From: JBFYKJ01 sp041306005
GTDB lineage: Archaea > Altiarchaeota > Altiarchaeia > JAFGQM01
NCBI GenBank assembly: GCA_041306005.1
Contig: JBFYKJ010000060.1
Coordinates: 1 to 31,851 of the forward strand
Length of the DNA stretch: 31,851 nucleotides
Direction of reading: 5' to 3'
Part shown: positions 1 through 7,209 of the stretch, one piece after another
How the letters are laid out: every line of letters begins with the position of its first letter
How positions within the stretch are numbered: position 1 is the stretch's first letter
Notes under the pieces: model-generated
What the model was told of the DNA's origin: nothing
What the model saw: only the letters and a program-made list of their open reading frames with translations
The model's database searches: none
Program-made: the position numbers and the translations under genes

Positions 1-249
1 GGATATCTTGAATAGGTTGTAGGCCCGGACGAGGGTTATTATCGAGAGGAGTATAGACACCATCTCCGGGGTGTTGAAATGGATGTGCGCCCCTTGGGCG
101 GGTGCCCCTACTATCCGCCGGCCGTGCGCCAACGGCCTGGCGGCGTGCGTTTTGGCGTGCAGCGGATGGCGTGATTCGGCGTTCGCATGGCCCGTGCTGG
201 CAGGTATATGCTGCGCTTGTCCGCGGGCTGCCAAAATATGCCTCTCCAT
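1..249 (-). CDS. Possible partial ORF running off the left edge (unknown)
   Basis: From an ATG at 249-247 the minus strand stays open for 83 codons to the window edge. The first 60 or so residues are rich in Ala, His, Arg and Pro and look like no family I know. From a second ATG at 63-61 the translation turns hydrophobic (MVSILLSIITLVRAYNLFK), like the start of a membrane segment. A second minus-strand frame is also open here, so coding is not certain. A GTTAAC-containing stretch lies about 24 nt upstream of the first ATG and could be a weak TATA element. The true start could be either ATG, or the region could be non-coding down to about 63. Confidence 0.3.
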   Translation of the reverse strand, partial: MERHILAARGQAQHIPASTGHANAESRHPLHAKTHAARPLAHGRRIVGAPAQGAHIHFNTPEMVSILLSIITLVRAYNLFKIS

Positions 250-288
250 AGTTATCCTTACGGGCTGTTAACTTACCTGAAGGCTAAG

Positions 289-294
289 AAAAAA
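289..294 (-). terminator. Oligo-T terminator after L37e gene
   Basis: Six A on the plus strand, so T6 in the minus-strand transcript, lie 12-17 nt past the L37e stop codon. Oligo-T tracts without a hairpin are the usual archaeal termination signal. Confidence 0.45.
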
Positions 295-306
295 GGCGCA
301 GACGAT

Positions 307-480
307 TCACGCGTTCTTCTTTTTCTTCTTGTTTGCCGGGTCGTTCCGCTTGGCAGACCTGCCAAAGCCGCACTTTACGCAGACCTTCCTGCCCACGCTG
401 TAACTCTTATAGACGCATCTTGGGCACTTCTTGTGCCCGTGCGTCCTTCTGTTTTTCCGCTGTTCTGGAGCTTCACTCAT
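307..480 (-). CDS. rpl37e: Large ribosomal subunit protein L37e-like (zinc ribbon)
   Basis: A 57-residue, very basic protein with two Cys pairs, C-P-R-C near residue 19 and C-V-K-C-G-F-G-R-S near residue 34. The second matches the L37e signature, in which CGFG is followed by Ser and basic residues. Four cysteines would bind one zinc ion, and the protein sits on 23S rRNA in the large subunit. Family members are usually about 55-65 residues, so this one is full length. It ends in a lysine-rich tail (KKKKKNA). The start is set by a TATA-like element centred 27 nt upstream, which implies a leaderless mRNA. It lies downstream of ftsY on the same strand but has its own promoter. Other zinc-ribbon ribosomal proteins such as L40e fit the spacing less well. 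Confidence 0.85.
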   Translation of the reverse strand: MSEAPEQRKNRRTHGHKKCPRCVYKSYSVGRKVCVKCGFGRSAKRNDPANKKKKKNA

Positions 481-501
481 AGCGGGTAATTTGAGAAATC
501 A

Positions 502-513
502 GGTTTAAAAACC
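502..513 (-). promoter_or_regulatory. TATA element of the L37e gene
   Basis: The minus strand reads GGTTTTTAAACC, centred about 27 nt upstream of the L37e ATG. This is the expected archaeal TATA-to-start distance for a leaderless transcript. Confidence 0.6.
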
Positions 514-560
514 AGTTTAAGCTGCATGGGGCCCGCGTACCGGCCGCCCGCATCAGGCAG

Positions 561-598
561 GCTTATCCAGCCTTATACTGCTTGTCCAGCCTTATACT
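561..598. repeat. 19-bp tandem duplication over the ftsY stop codon
   Basis: Two abutting 19-bp copies, 561-579 and 580-598, differ at one position (a565 versus g584). The ftsY stop codon (TAA, minus strand, 594-592) lies in the right-hand copy, so the stop region is repeated directly downstream of the gene. Confidence 0.85.
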
Positions 599-1764
599 AT
601 CTCGTCCACGAACGACTTCGCGTCGAAAGGCTTCAAATCGTCGTACCCCTGCCCCATCCCAAGGAAGATTATAGGCTTCCCGGTTATGTAGCTGACCGAG
701 AGGGCGGCGCCCCCCTTCGAGGCGTCGAACTTCGCGAGTATGGCGGCGTCGATGCCGATTTCCTCATTGAACTTCCTCGCCTGCTCGACGGCGTCGTTCC
801 CTGTCAGCGCGTCCCCGACAAAGACTTTGATATCGGGCTTGTTGACCCTTATTATCTTCTTCATCTCGCCCATCAGGTCGACGTCGGACTGCATCCTCCC
901 GGAGGTGTCGGCCAAAACAACGTCTATATCGTTAGCCTCTGCGTGCTTTATCGCGTCGAAGACCACTGCGGCGGCGTCCCCGCCTCTTTGGTGGTGCACC
1001 ATTTTCACGCCGAGCCGCTCCGCGTGCTTCCCCAATTGCTCCTGCGCCCCGGCCCTGAACGTGTCCCCGGCGGCGAGAACGACCGAGAGGCCCTCTTTCT
1101 TTAGCATATGGGCTATTTTAGAGATAGTAGTCGTCTTCCCGCAGCCGTTTATCCCGAAGAATACGACCCTGACCGGCTTCTTGTGCTTCTTGATGGCCTG
1201 CATGAAGTCCATCTTCCCGCCCTTCTCCAGGATGCCGACCAGCGTGTCCTTGAATATCTGCCTGACCTGGCCCTTCGGGTCGCGGAACTCGGCCGATGAG
1301 AGCTTCTGCTTCAATTCGGCGTTTATCGCCTCGGCGACCTCCATCGCGACGTCGCTTTGCATGAGCGCCATCTGCAGGTTCCAGGTGATGTCGTCTATCT
1401 CGGATTCGCCAAGCCTCGCTTTTCCGCCGAGTGTGGTCTTGATCTTAGACCGGAATCCAAGCCGTATCTTCTTCTCGACCCGCTCGTCGGAGACCCTTTT
1501 GTCGGGTGCCTTTACGGGTTCGGGCTCTTTTAGCTCCTCTTTGTCCGCTTCTTCGGCAGGCTCTTGGGTTTCTTCCTCAAGCGGCGCATCAAGCTCGTCT
1601 AAGACCTCTTCGGCTTTGACTTCTTCGGGCTTTGATGACGGGGCTTCGGGTTTCCCTTCAGATTCCTCCGCGGCCGCTTCCGGTAAAACCTCTATCTTCT
1701 CCTCGACCTTCTCTTCGACCTCTTTCTCGGCCTTCCGGAATATGCCCCTCAGTTTCCCGAACAT
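592..1764 (-). CDS. ftsY: Signal recognition particle receptor FtsY
   Basis: The SRP-receptor GTPase (390 aa) docks ribosome-SRP complexes at the membrane for co-translational insertion. Residues 1-100 form a highly charged, Glu/Lys-rich tail that in FtsY mediates membrane contact. The NG domain follows: N-domain helices at about 100-190, G1 P-loop GINGCGKTTT (204-213), DTFRAGAQEQL (234-244), G3 DTSGR (286-290), G4 AKFD (344-347, usually TKxD) and the closing GMGQGYDDL (369-377). The absence of an M domain separates it from SRP54. The start is the first ATG after three short GTTAAG repeats. The Ala for Thr in G4 is mild, because the specificity-giving Lys and Asp are kept. Confidence 0.96.
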   Translation of the reverse strand: MFGKLRGIFRKAEKEVEEKVEEKIEVLPEAAAEESEGKPEAPSSKPEEVKAEEVLDELDAPLEEETQEPAEEADKEELKEPEPVKAPDKRVSDERVEKKIRLGFRSKIKTTLGGKARLGESEIDDITWNLQMALMQSDVAMEVAEAINAELKQKLSSAEFRDPKGQVRQIFKDTLVGILEKGGKMDFMQAIKKHKKPVRVVFFGINGCGKTTTISKIAHMLKKEGLSVVLAAGDTFRAGAQEQLGKHAERLGVKMVHHQRGGDAAAVVFDAIKHAEANDIDVVLADTSGRMQSDVDLMGEMKKIIRVNKPDIKVFVGDALTGNDAVEQARKFNEEIGIDAAILAKFDASKGGAALSVSYITGKPIIFLGMGQGYDDLKPFDAKSFVDEIV

Positions 1765-1765
1765 C

Positions 1766-1796
1766 GTTAAGTTAGACGTTAAGCTATGTTAAGTTA
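1766..1796. repeat. Three copies of GTTAAGYTA upstream of ftsY
   Basis: GTTAAGTTA at 1766, GTTAAGCTA at 1778 and GTTAAGTTA at 1788 lie directly upstream of the ftsY ATG. The spacing of 12 and 10 bp places them on roughly the same helix face. They could be a regulator site or a slippage product; the ftsY TATA element is probably among them. Confidence 0.6.
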
Positions 1797-1849
1797 TAGA
1801 ATATGAGGTTAAAACCCCCCCCGGAATTGTTCTGTTTTTATGCCTCGCG

Positions 1850-1858
1850 GATTAAATC
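1850..1858 (+). promoter_or_regulatory. TATA-like element of the 1880 gene
   Basis: GATTAAATC is centred about 26 nt upstream of the ATG at 1880, as expected for a leaderless archaeal promoter. It faces away from the ftsY promoter, so 1765-1879 is a divergent promoter region. Confidence 0.45.
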
Positions 1859-1879
1859 TTCCATCCAGTTAACGCGACC

Positions 1880-2719
1880 ATGGCAGACGCAACAAAGCCC
1901 CGGAAAACGCTGGCAGAAATCCTAACGTCAAAGACATCCGGGCCCCCGACGCCCAAAAAGGCGTCCGAGCAGGCGGTAAAGGCTTATCTGGAGACCGGCT
2001 ACGGGCCGGACCTTCGTATCCGTACTAATCGGCAGGCCGCCGAAGCCCGTTTGAAAACGGCTCAGGAAAGGGCCAAGTCGTCTCATTATAAAGTAGTCAG
2101 GATAGGGACGGTCGTCCGCCCGGACGGCACTAAAGTGCCCCTCGTGCGGAGAGTCAAGAGGCGGCAGCTGAAAGTCCCCACCCGCGAGCCGTCGTACCTC
2201 CCCACATGGTTTTCAAGCGCGCTCGACGGCGCCGAGGCGGCGGGCGACCTGCCGCCAGGCCACTCGTCAATCCTGAGGAAACTCTACAAGGCGCGCAGGA
2301 TCCCGGATGCTGAGGCGCTGTCAAAATGGGTCGGGCACCTCAAGGAGAACGCCTGGGAAATAAGCAAGGACCCCCACCTCTACAGGAAGGCAGCCCAAAG
2401 CGGGGTCCTCTCGGCGCCCGGCGACCTTAAGACCCTCAACAAGTTCAGGGTGGAAATAGCGCCCCTAAGGGACGAGAACCAGAGGTTGATATTCGAAAAA
2501 GCGCTCCTTGAAGGCGTCATCACACCTTCCAATTACTCGAGGGGGTGGGACAAGGCCTTGATGAACAACAGGGTCCGGAACCTTAGCCCCTCCCAAGCCT
2601 GGCGCATAGCTTCCAGTTTCGGGACGGAAATAAAGACGCCGGAGCACCTTAGCGAGCATGTAAGCGACATGGTCCGCCCCGTCAGACCTAAGAGAACCTC
2701 TTCACGACCGCGTAAGTAG
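1880..2719 (+). CDS. Hypothetical basic protein, 279 aa
   Basis: I do not recognise this family. The N-terminal 60 residues are Lys/Pro/Ala-rich and probably disordered. Residues 70-105 look like a basic beta-hairpin (VVRIGTVVRPDGTKVPLVRR) followed by KRRQLK. Residues 110-260 are mainly helical without membrane segments or cysteines, and the end (RPVRPKRTSSRPRK) is strongly basic. The overall charge suggests RNA, DNA or ribosome contact, but that is inference. Codon use matches its neighbours. The stop overlaps the convergent thpR 3' end by 32 bp, which argues that both genes are stable residents. The gene appears monocistronic, with a TATA-like element 26 nt upstream. Confidence 0.75.
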   Translation: MADATKPRKTLAEILTSKTSGPPTPKKASEQAVKAYLETGYGPDLRIRTNRQAAEARLKTAQERAKSSHYKVVRIGTVVRPDGTKVPLVRRVKRRQLKVPTREPSYLPTWFSSALDGAEAAGDLPPGHSSILRKLYKARRIPDAEALSKWVGHLKENAWEISKDPHLYRKAAQSGVLSAPGDLKTLNKFRVEIAPLRDENQRLIFEKALLEGVITPSNYSRGWDKALMNNRVRNLSPSQAWRIASSFGTEIKTPEHLSEHVSDMVRPVRPKRTSSRPRK

Positions 2720-3251
2720 GCCCGCCGCGGCCAAGTAGGCTCTGCATCAGTTCGAACGACCCGGCTTTGAAGGACCCCAGCTCTTCTGCCTTGTGCTTGT
2801 CGAGGAAATCCAAGAGCCCTTTCCTGTCTTTCGGCATCCTCACTCTTGCAAGCGTCGCATGCGGATGAAAGTCCCTGTCTTTCTCGAATTTCAACCCGCC
2901 AGCTTTCAGGGCTTCTTCTATGTCCTTATGCAGCGTTATTATCTCCTGCGCCCCTTTCTCGCAGCCGGCCCATACTACGCGGACGTAGCTTGGGCTTGGG
3001 AAGGCTCCAACGCCCTTTAAGGAAACTTCAAAAGGCCTGAACTTCACTTTCTCCAGCGCCTTTATAACAGGCTCCGGTTCCGTGTCGCCGAGGAACTTGA
3101 GGGTAAGATGTATGTTCTCCTCCTCAACAGCCTTCACGTCCCCAAAGCCCGGCAGCGGCCTGCCCAGCCCAAAGAGCCGTTTTTTCACTTCGCTCGGCAG
3201 GCTTATCGCGATGAACAGCCTCATCTTCCCTTCTTCATTTGCCCCGCTCAT
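2688..3251 (-). CDS. thpR: RNA 2',3'-cyclic phosphodiesterase / 2'-5' RNA ligase ThpR
   Basis: A 2H-phosphoesterase superfamily protein of 187 aa. The N-terminal MRLFIAISLP strand is typical. The two catalytic H-x-T/S-x motifs are visible as HLTLKFLG (near residue 48) and HATLARV (near residue 131). Relatives hydrolyse 2',3'-cyclic phosphates and can ligate tRNA halves through 2'-5' bonds; the in vivo role is uncertain. Two starts are possible: ATG at 3251, which has a TATA element exactly 27 nt upstream, and ATG at 3224 (MRLFIAI), which matches family N-termini. I chose 3251 for the promoter spacing. It is divergent from the NAC gene. Confidence 0.92.
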   Translation of the reverse strand: MSGANEEGKMRLFIAISLPSEVKKRLFGLGRPLPGFGDVKAVEEENIHLTLKFLGDTEPEPVIKALEKVKFRPFEVSLKGVGAFPSPSYVRVVWAGCEKGAQEIITLHKDIEEALKAGGLKFEKDRDFHPHATLARVRMPKDRKGLLDFLDKHKAEELGSFKAGSFELMQSLLGRGGPTYAVVKRFS

Positions 3252-3272
3252 CTGTTTTTGTTATCCGCCCGC

Positions 3273-3283
3273 AAAATAAAAGA
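3273..3283. promoter_or_regulatory. Shared TATA element between thpR and NAC
   Basis: The AAAATAAAAGA stretch is the only strong A/T tract in the 66-bp spacer. On the minus strand its centre is 27 nt from the thpR ATG. On the plus strand it is about 40 nt from the NAC ATG, leaving a short leader that holds a Shine-Dalgarno-like GGAAGGTG at 3305-3312. Confidence 0.45.
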
Positions 3284-3317
3284 CGCAGACAGCTCAAAAA
3301 ACACGGAAGGTGCCAAA

Positions 3318-3704
3318 ATGATACCCGGCGGGATGAACCCCAAGCAGATGCAGCAGATAATGAAGAAGATGGGGATAAAGGTAGAGGAGATAGAGGCCGA
3401 GCGCGTAGTCATAGAGTGCGCCGACCGGAAGATAATCATCTCCGAGCCCCAGGTCATGCTGACAAAGATGCCCGGGCAGGAGATGTTCCAGATTAGCGGC
3501 GAGGTGTCGGAGGCTGAGGCCGGCGAAGAGGACGAGGTCGATACGCGGATAACCGACGACGACATCGACATGGTCGCGGACAAGGCGGGCGTCGGCAGGG
3601 AGCGGGCCGAGGAGATGCTGGAAGAGACGCGGGGCGACATCGCCGAGGCCATAATGAGGCTCAAGGAAGGGAACATAGACTCAGACGCCGCGGACAAGGA
3701 CTAA
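3318..3704 (+). CDS. nac: Nascent polypeptide-associated complex protein (archaeal NAC)
   Basis: A 128-aa protein that binds ribosomes as a homodimer and shields nascent chains. The N-terminal MIPGGMNPKQMQQIMKKMGIK motif is highly characteristic. The NAC beta-barrel covers about residues 15-70 (VEEIEAERVVIEC, IIISEPQVMLTKM). An acidic linker follows, then a C-terminal UBA domain (about 85-122) with VADKAGVGRERAEEMLEETRG. The open frame extends upstream, but the ATG at 3318 fits the family start and has GGAAGGTG six nt upstream. Next to ftsY and thpR it forms a small translation and targeting neighbourhood. Confidence 0.95.
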   Translation: MIPGGMNPKQMQQIMKKMGIKVEEIEAERVVIECADRKIIISEPQVMLTKMPGQEMFQISGEVSEAEAGEEDEVDTRITDDDIDMVADKAGVGRERAEEMLEETRGDIAEAIMRLKEGNIDSDAADKD

Positions 3705-3736
3705 GCTGCATCTGATGGACAGCATTTAGCGAATCA

Positions 3737-3770
3737 GGCTTTTTCTAAAGCCCTTCGGGCTTTTTCTAAA
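3737..3770. promoter_or_regulatory. Repeat and hairpin with T-run just upstream of glmS
   Basis: GGCTTTTTCTAAA occurs twice (3737-3749 and 3758-3770, period 21). Between them AAAGCCC-TTC-GGGCTTT (3747-3763) is a perfect stem followed by further T residues, resembling an intrinsic terminator for the NAC transcript. The second copy ends two bases before the glmS ATG, and the first supplies a possible TATA element 23-30 nt upstream of it. Terminator, promoter and slippage product are all possible readings. Confidence 0.55.
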
Positions 3771-3772
3771 CC

Positions 3773-5569
3773 ATGTGCGGGATAGCGGGTTATGTCGGCA
3801 GGGGCGGCGCAGCGGCCAAGGTATTCGAGATGCTCAGCAGGCTCGAGTACAGGGGATATGACTCCGCGGGCATCGCCCTTCTCGACGGCGGGCTTGAGAT
3901 AATCAAGGACAAGGGCAAGGTAGCGGAGCTGAAGGCGAAGGCGGATGCGCGCTCCGGCCCAAGGGTAGGCATCGGCCACTCGAGGTGGGCCACCCACGGG
4001 GCCCCGTCGCAGGCGAACGCGCATCCCCATGCGGACTGCACGAAGCGGATAGCGATAGTCCACAACGGCATAATCGAGAACTATATCGAGCTCAGGGACG
4101 AGCTAAGGAAGAAAGGCCACAAGTTCGTTTCGGAGACCGACTCCGAGGTAATAGCACACTTGATAGAAGACGGTCTAAAGACAAAGGACTTTGAATCTTC
4201 GTTCGCGGCAGCCCTGAAGAAGCTGGAGGGCAGTTTCGCGGTCTTGGCCCTTCATGACGGCGACCCGGACAAAATCCTATTTGCCAGAAACGAGAGCCCG
4301 CTGTTGATAGGCCTAGGGAAGGGCGAGAACTTCGTTGCCTCCGACATGCCTGCGATAATCCCGAAGACAAAGCGGTTCATCCTGCTTGACGATATGGAGT
4401 ACGGGGTCGTCAGCGCAGACAGCGTCATGGTGAAGGACCTCGGGGGAAAGCCGGTCGAGAAGCTTATACATGTCAGCAACTTGAGCGTTTCCGCCGCCGA
4501 GAAGGGCGGCTACGAGCACTTCATGCTTAAGGAGATAATGGAGGAGTCGGCGGCGGTGAGAAATGCCATGAGGTCGGCAGACGCCGCAAGGAAGGCCGCC
4601 CAGAGCATAAAGGGCTGCGGGCGCATCCATCTTGTCGCCTGCGGGACCGCGTGGCACGCATGCGTCGCCGCAAAATACATGCTTCAGGAGTACGGCCTGC
4701 AGGCGTCGGCAGAAGTGGCTTCCGAGTTCAGGTATTCGGCGGCGAAGACCCTCGGCAAGGACGATGCAGTCATACTAGTCTCCCAGAGCGGGGAGACTGC
4801 AGACACCCTCGCAGCCGCGAAGGAGGCCAAGAAGCGGGGTGCAAAGACGGTCGCCGTCGTCAACGTCGTCGGGTCTTCCCTCACCCGCGTGGCCGACGAG
4901 GTGGTGAACACATTCTCCGGCCCGGAGATCGCGGTCGCATCGACCAAGGTGTACATCGGCCAGCTGGCGGCGCTGTCGCTTTTGGCGATGGAGCTGCTGG
5001 CGCTCAAGGGCAAAATTGCAAAGGCAGATGCTGAAGCTAAACTAAAAGCCCTTGATGATATCCCGGCGAAGATAGACTCCATGCTGGACAGCCGCGAGAT
5101 GATGATGGGCGTGGCAAAGGCGCTGGCGGGCACTGAGGACTATTTCTACATCGCGCGCAGGCAGAATTATCCCACCGCAATGGAGGGGGCCCTCAAGCTC
5201 AAGGAGATATCCTACCTGCACGCTGAGGCATACCCGGGCGGCGAGCTCAAGCACGGCCCGCTTGCCCTTATGGAGCCGAAGGTCTGCGTGGTCGCGATAA
5301 ACCCGGACGATGAGCTGAAGAAGAAGATGGCATCCAACATCGAAGAGGTCCGTTCGAGGGGCGCGAAGCTTTTGGAGGTGGCGGAGGGCGGCGTGTTCGG
5401 CGTCGAAACCGGGAAGGAGATGAGGATAACAGTCCCCAAGACCGACCCGTTGCTAACTCCGATAACCATGGTCGTCCCGCTGCACCTTCTTGCATATTAC
5501 ATCGCCCTTGAGAAGGGGCTTAACATAGACAAGCCGAGGAACCTTGCAAAGAGCGTGACTGTAGAGTAG
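3773..5569 (+). CDS. glmS: Glutamine-fructose-6-phosphate aminotransferase (isomerizing)
   Basis: It makes glucosamine-6-phosphate from fructose-6-phosphate and glutamine, the entry to UDP-GlcNAc and N-glycan or wall sugars. At 598 aa it is the usual length. The N-terminal MCGIAGYVG exposes Cys1, the glutaminase nucleophile, after Met removal. The class II amidotransferase domain covers about 1-215, with EYRGYDSAGI and HSRWATHG. Two SIS domains follow: SQSGETADT (about 337) and, in the second half, GALKLKEISYLHAEAYPGGE. The C-terminus ends in LAKSVTVE, as in the family. The ATG at 3773 is fixed by the Cys1 requirement. A hairpin with a T-run lies directly upstream; I see no glmS ribozyme. Confidence 0.97.
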   Translation: MCGIAGYVGRGGAAAKVFEMLSRLEYRGYDSAGIALLDGGLEIIKDKGKVAELKAKADARSGPRVGIGHSRWATHGAPSQANAHPHADCTKRIAIVHNGIIENYIELRDELRKKGHKFVSETDSEVIAHLIEDGLKTKDFESSFAAALKKLEGSFAVLALHDGDPDKILFARNESPLLIGLGKGENFVASDMPAIIPKTKRFILLDDMEYGVVSADSVMVKDLGGKPVEKLIHVSNLSVSAAEKGGYEHFMLKEIMEESAAVRNAMRSADAARKAAQSIKGCGRIHLVACGTAWHACVAAKYMLQEYGLQASAEVASEFRYSAAKTLGKDDAVILVSQSGETADTLAAAKEAKKRGAKTVAVVNVVGSSLTRVADEVVNTFSGPEIAVASTKVYIGQLAALSLLAMELLALKGKIAKADAEAKLKALDDIPAKIDSMLDSREMMMGVAKALAGTEDYFYIARRQNYPTAMEGALKLKEISYLHAEAYPGGELKHGPLALMEPKVCVVAINPDDELKKKMASNIEEVRSRGAKLLEVAEGGVFGVETGKEMRITVPKTDPLLTPITMVVPLHLLAYYIALEKGLNIDKPRNLAKSVTVE

Positions 5570-5610
5570 CCGGCATTAACTCGCGACCAAACGGGCCCCT
5601 TTAAGATCCC

Positions 5611-5973
5611 ATGGACCTCTCTAAGATACGAAAAGCGCTTCCGGGATGCGAACTCGGCGAGCTACGGCCGTGCACTGCGCCTGGAAAAGTGCAGTTCCAC
5701 CTTTTGGTCTCCGGGAGGGCCGGCGCAGCCGCCAGGCCCGCCAAGGTGCTCGATGTCAAGAAGCTGTACAGAAACCTGAAAACAAATCCCCGCTTCGACG
5801 GCCTGAAATCCTCGGCGGAGCTCGGCGTAGTCAAGGCGGCGTACCAAGGCGCGGACATCTCTGCCATGGCCAGCGGCAGGGTCGTTGTCAGGAAGGCTAA
5901 CAGCGAGGCGATTGCGCAAGAACTCCTCGAGGCGCTTGCGCCCTTGCTTAAGGCCTCTCTGTTGAAGAAATAA
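5611..5973 (+). CDS. Hypothetical protein, 120 aa, upstream of nadA
   Basis: I cannot name this family. The start (KIRKALPGCELGELRPC) has two cysteines and a faint echo of the ALPGxNCGxCG segment of some Fe-S proteins, but the four-Cys cluster motif is absent. The C-terminal half (GADISAMASGRVVVRKANSE, then a Leu-rich helix) looks like a strand-strand-helix end of a small alpha/beta domain. It lacks signal peptide and membrane segments. It lies 41 bp after glmS and 64 bp before nadA on the same strand. Since NadA is an Fe-S enzyme, an Fe-S link is possible but is only inference. Confidence 0.65.
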   Translation: MDLSKIRKALPGCELGELRPCTAPGKVQFHLLVSGRAGAAARPAKVLDVKKLYRNLKTNPRFDGLKSSAELGVVKAAYQGADISAMASGRVVVRKANSEAIAQELLEALAPLLKASLLKK

Positions 5974-5988
5974 ACCGCCCCAGGCGCC

Positions 5989-5996
5989 TTTTATAG
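5989..5996 (+). promoter_or_regulatory. TATA element of nadA
   Basis: TTTTATAG is centred about 45 nt upstream of the nadA ATG, predicting a transcript start near 6019 and a leader of about 19 nt. It suggests nadA is transcribed separately from the gene before it. Confidence 0.45.
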
Positions 5997-6037
5997 CCTC
6001 GACCCGAAAGAAATAAACATCGAGAAACTGTCTTAGC

Positions 6038-6958
6038 ATGGACCTTAAGGCCGAGATCCTGAAGCTCAAGAAGGAGAAGAACGCGGTCATACTTGCCCAT
6101 AACTACCAGGTCCAGGAGATACAGGAAGTCGCAGACTTCGTGGGCGACTCGCTCGAGCTTGCAAGGGGCGCGGTGGGGGTCAAGGCGGGCACCATACTCT
6201 TCTGCGGCGTGGACTTCATGGCCGAGACCGCGAAGATACTGAACCCGGGGAAGAAGGTCCTAGTGCCTGAGGGCGATGCCTGCTGCCCTATGGCGCAGAT
6301 GCTGGACTCCGAATACCTAAAGAAGCTCAAGAAGGCAAACCCCGGCGCCGAAACGGTCCTATATGTCAACACCCGCGCCGCTGAGAAGGCTGAGTGCGAC
6401 TGCGTCTGCACGTCGGCAAACGCGGACAAGATAGTCAATGCGATGAAGTCGAAGAAGGTAATATTCGGCCCGGACAAGAACCTGGCGTACTACGTACAGC
6501 AGAGGACTGATAAGAAAATAATAGTCGCCCCCCCGACCGGCATGTGCATAGTCCACAACGCGATGACCCTGGGCGACCTGCTCGAGGCGAAGGCCAGGCA
6601 TCCAAAAGCAAACGTCGTTGTCCACCCGGAATGCATCCCGGAACTGCAAAACGCCGCCGACGGCATAGCGTCCACCTCCGGCATGCTCAGGTACTGCAGG
6701 GAGTCAAAGTCAAAGGAGTTCATAATAGGCACGGAAAACGGGATGCTCTACCGCATGCGCAAGGAGATCCCGGGCAAGAAGTTCTACCCGCTGGCCGAGG
6801 ACGCCATCTGCAAGAACATGAAGAAGAACACGCTTGAGAAGGTCTACAACGCCCTGAAGAGCGGGAAGCCGGAGATAACAGTGCCCGAGGACATCCGCGC
6901 GCGCGCCGAGAAGTCGATAAGGCGGATGATCGAGTTGTCCGCACCTGCCGGTAAGTAG
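6038..6958 (+). CDS. nadA: Quinolinate synthase NadA
   Basis: It condenses iminoaspartate with dihydroxyacetone phosphate to quinolinate, the NAD precursor. The 306-aa length matches the short archaeal/thermophile type. Clear motifs are AHNYQ (about 21), GDSLELAR, FCGVDFMAETAKIL, PEGDACCPMA (first cluster Cys), PPTGMCIVH (second) and EDAICKNMKK (third). These three cysteines are the expected ligands of the oxygen-sensitive [4Fe-4S] cluster. The N-terminus MDLKAEILKLKKEKNAVILAHNY supports the ATG at 6038. Partner genes nadB or aspartate dehydrogenase and nadC are not in the window. Confidence 0.97.
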   Translation: MDLKAEILKLKKEKNAVILAHNYQVQEIQEVADFVGDSLELARGAVGVKAGTILFCGVDFMAETAKILNPGKKVLVPEGDACCPMAQMLDSEYLKKLKKANPGAETVLYVNTRAAEKAECDCVCTSANADKIVNAMKSKKVIFGPDKNLAYYVQQRTDKKIIVAPPTGMCIVHNAMTLGDLLEAKARHPKANVVVHPECIPELQNAADGIASTSGMLRYCRESKSKEFIIGTENGMLYRMRKEIPGKKFYPLAEDAICKNMKKNTLEKVYNALKSGKPEITVPEDIRARAEKSIRRMIELSAPAGK

Positions 6959-6988
6959 GGCTGGCAGGTTGGGAAATCCGGGCTAAGC

Positions 6989-7029
6989 CTTTAAAATTTT
7001 GGCTTGATCTTTCTTTAAAACCCTGGCTT
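6989..7029. repeat. Two imperfect 17-bp repeats downstream of nadA
   Basis: CTTTAAAATTTTGGCTT (6989-7005) recurs as CTTTAAAACCCTGGCTT (7013-7029), 14 of 17 identical, period 24. The first copy also carries an AAGCC/GGCTT inverted repeat around an A/T core (6985-7005), followed by a T-rich stretch that may terminate nadA transcription. Confidence 0.5.
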
Positions 7030-7115
7030 AATAATTAAAACACCCGCTTAGTTCATTCCTTAAGCCTGCAAATTCTGTAGATTTTGTAACCCCCCGGTAA
7101 CTACAAAACCGTCCG

Positions 7116-7127
7116 CTATTAATATAG
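7116..7127 (+). promoter_or_regulatory. Likely promoter of the GT4-GH57 pair
   Basis: CTATTAATATAG includes the self-complementary TATTAATA and is the best TATA candidate in the 251-bp spacer after nadA. It predicts a GC-rich leader of about 60 nt before the ATG at 7210, unlike the leaderless genes around it. The rest of the spacer holds no convincing gene. Confidence 0.4.
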
Positions 7128-7209
7128 GTAATACGGAAATTATTCTGTCGCACAGTCCGGGGCGTGCCCATAGGGGCGGGCCCGCGTCAGGCCGTGCGGC
7201 GCCAAGCGG

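Noticed and set aside
740..1792. 350-codon plus-strand open frame, Ser-rich, opposite ftsY
   Set aside because: It is the antisense shadow of ftsY; the Ser/Ala-rich translation comes from the Glu/Lys/Ala codons of the real gene.
3108..3317. 70-codon upstream extension of the NAC frame
   Set aside because: It overlaps thpR on the other strand, and the family start MIPGGMNPKQMQ is at 3318 with a ribosome site.
6959..7209. Possible RNA gene or riboswitch in the nadA-GT4 spacer
   Set aside because: I could not fold a known tRNA, SRP RNA or riboswitch; it is explained by a terminator region, repeats and a promoter.
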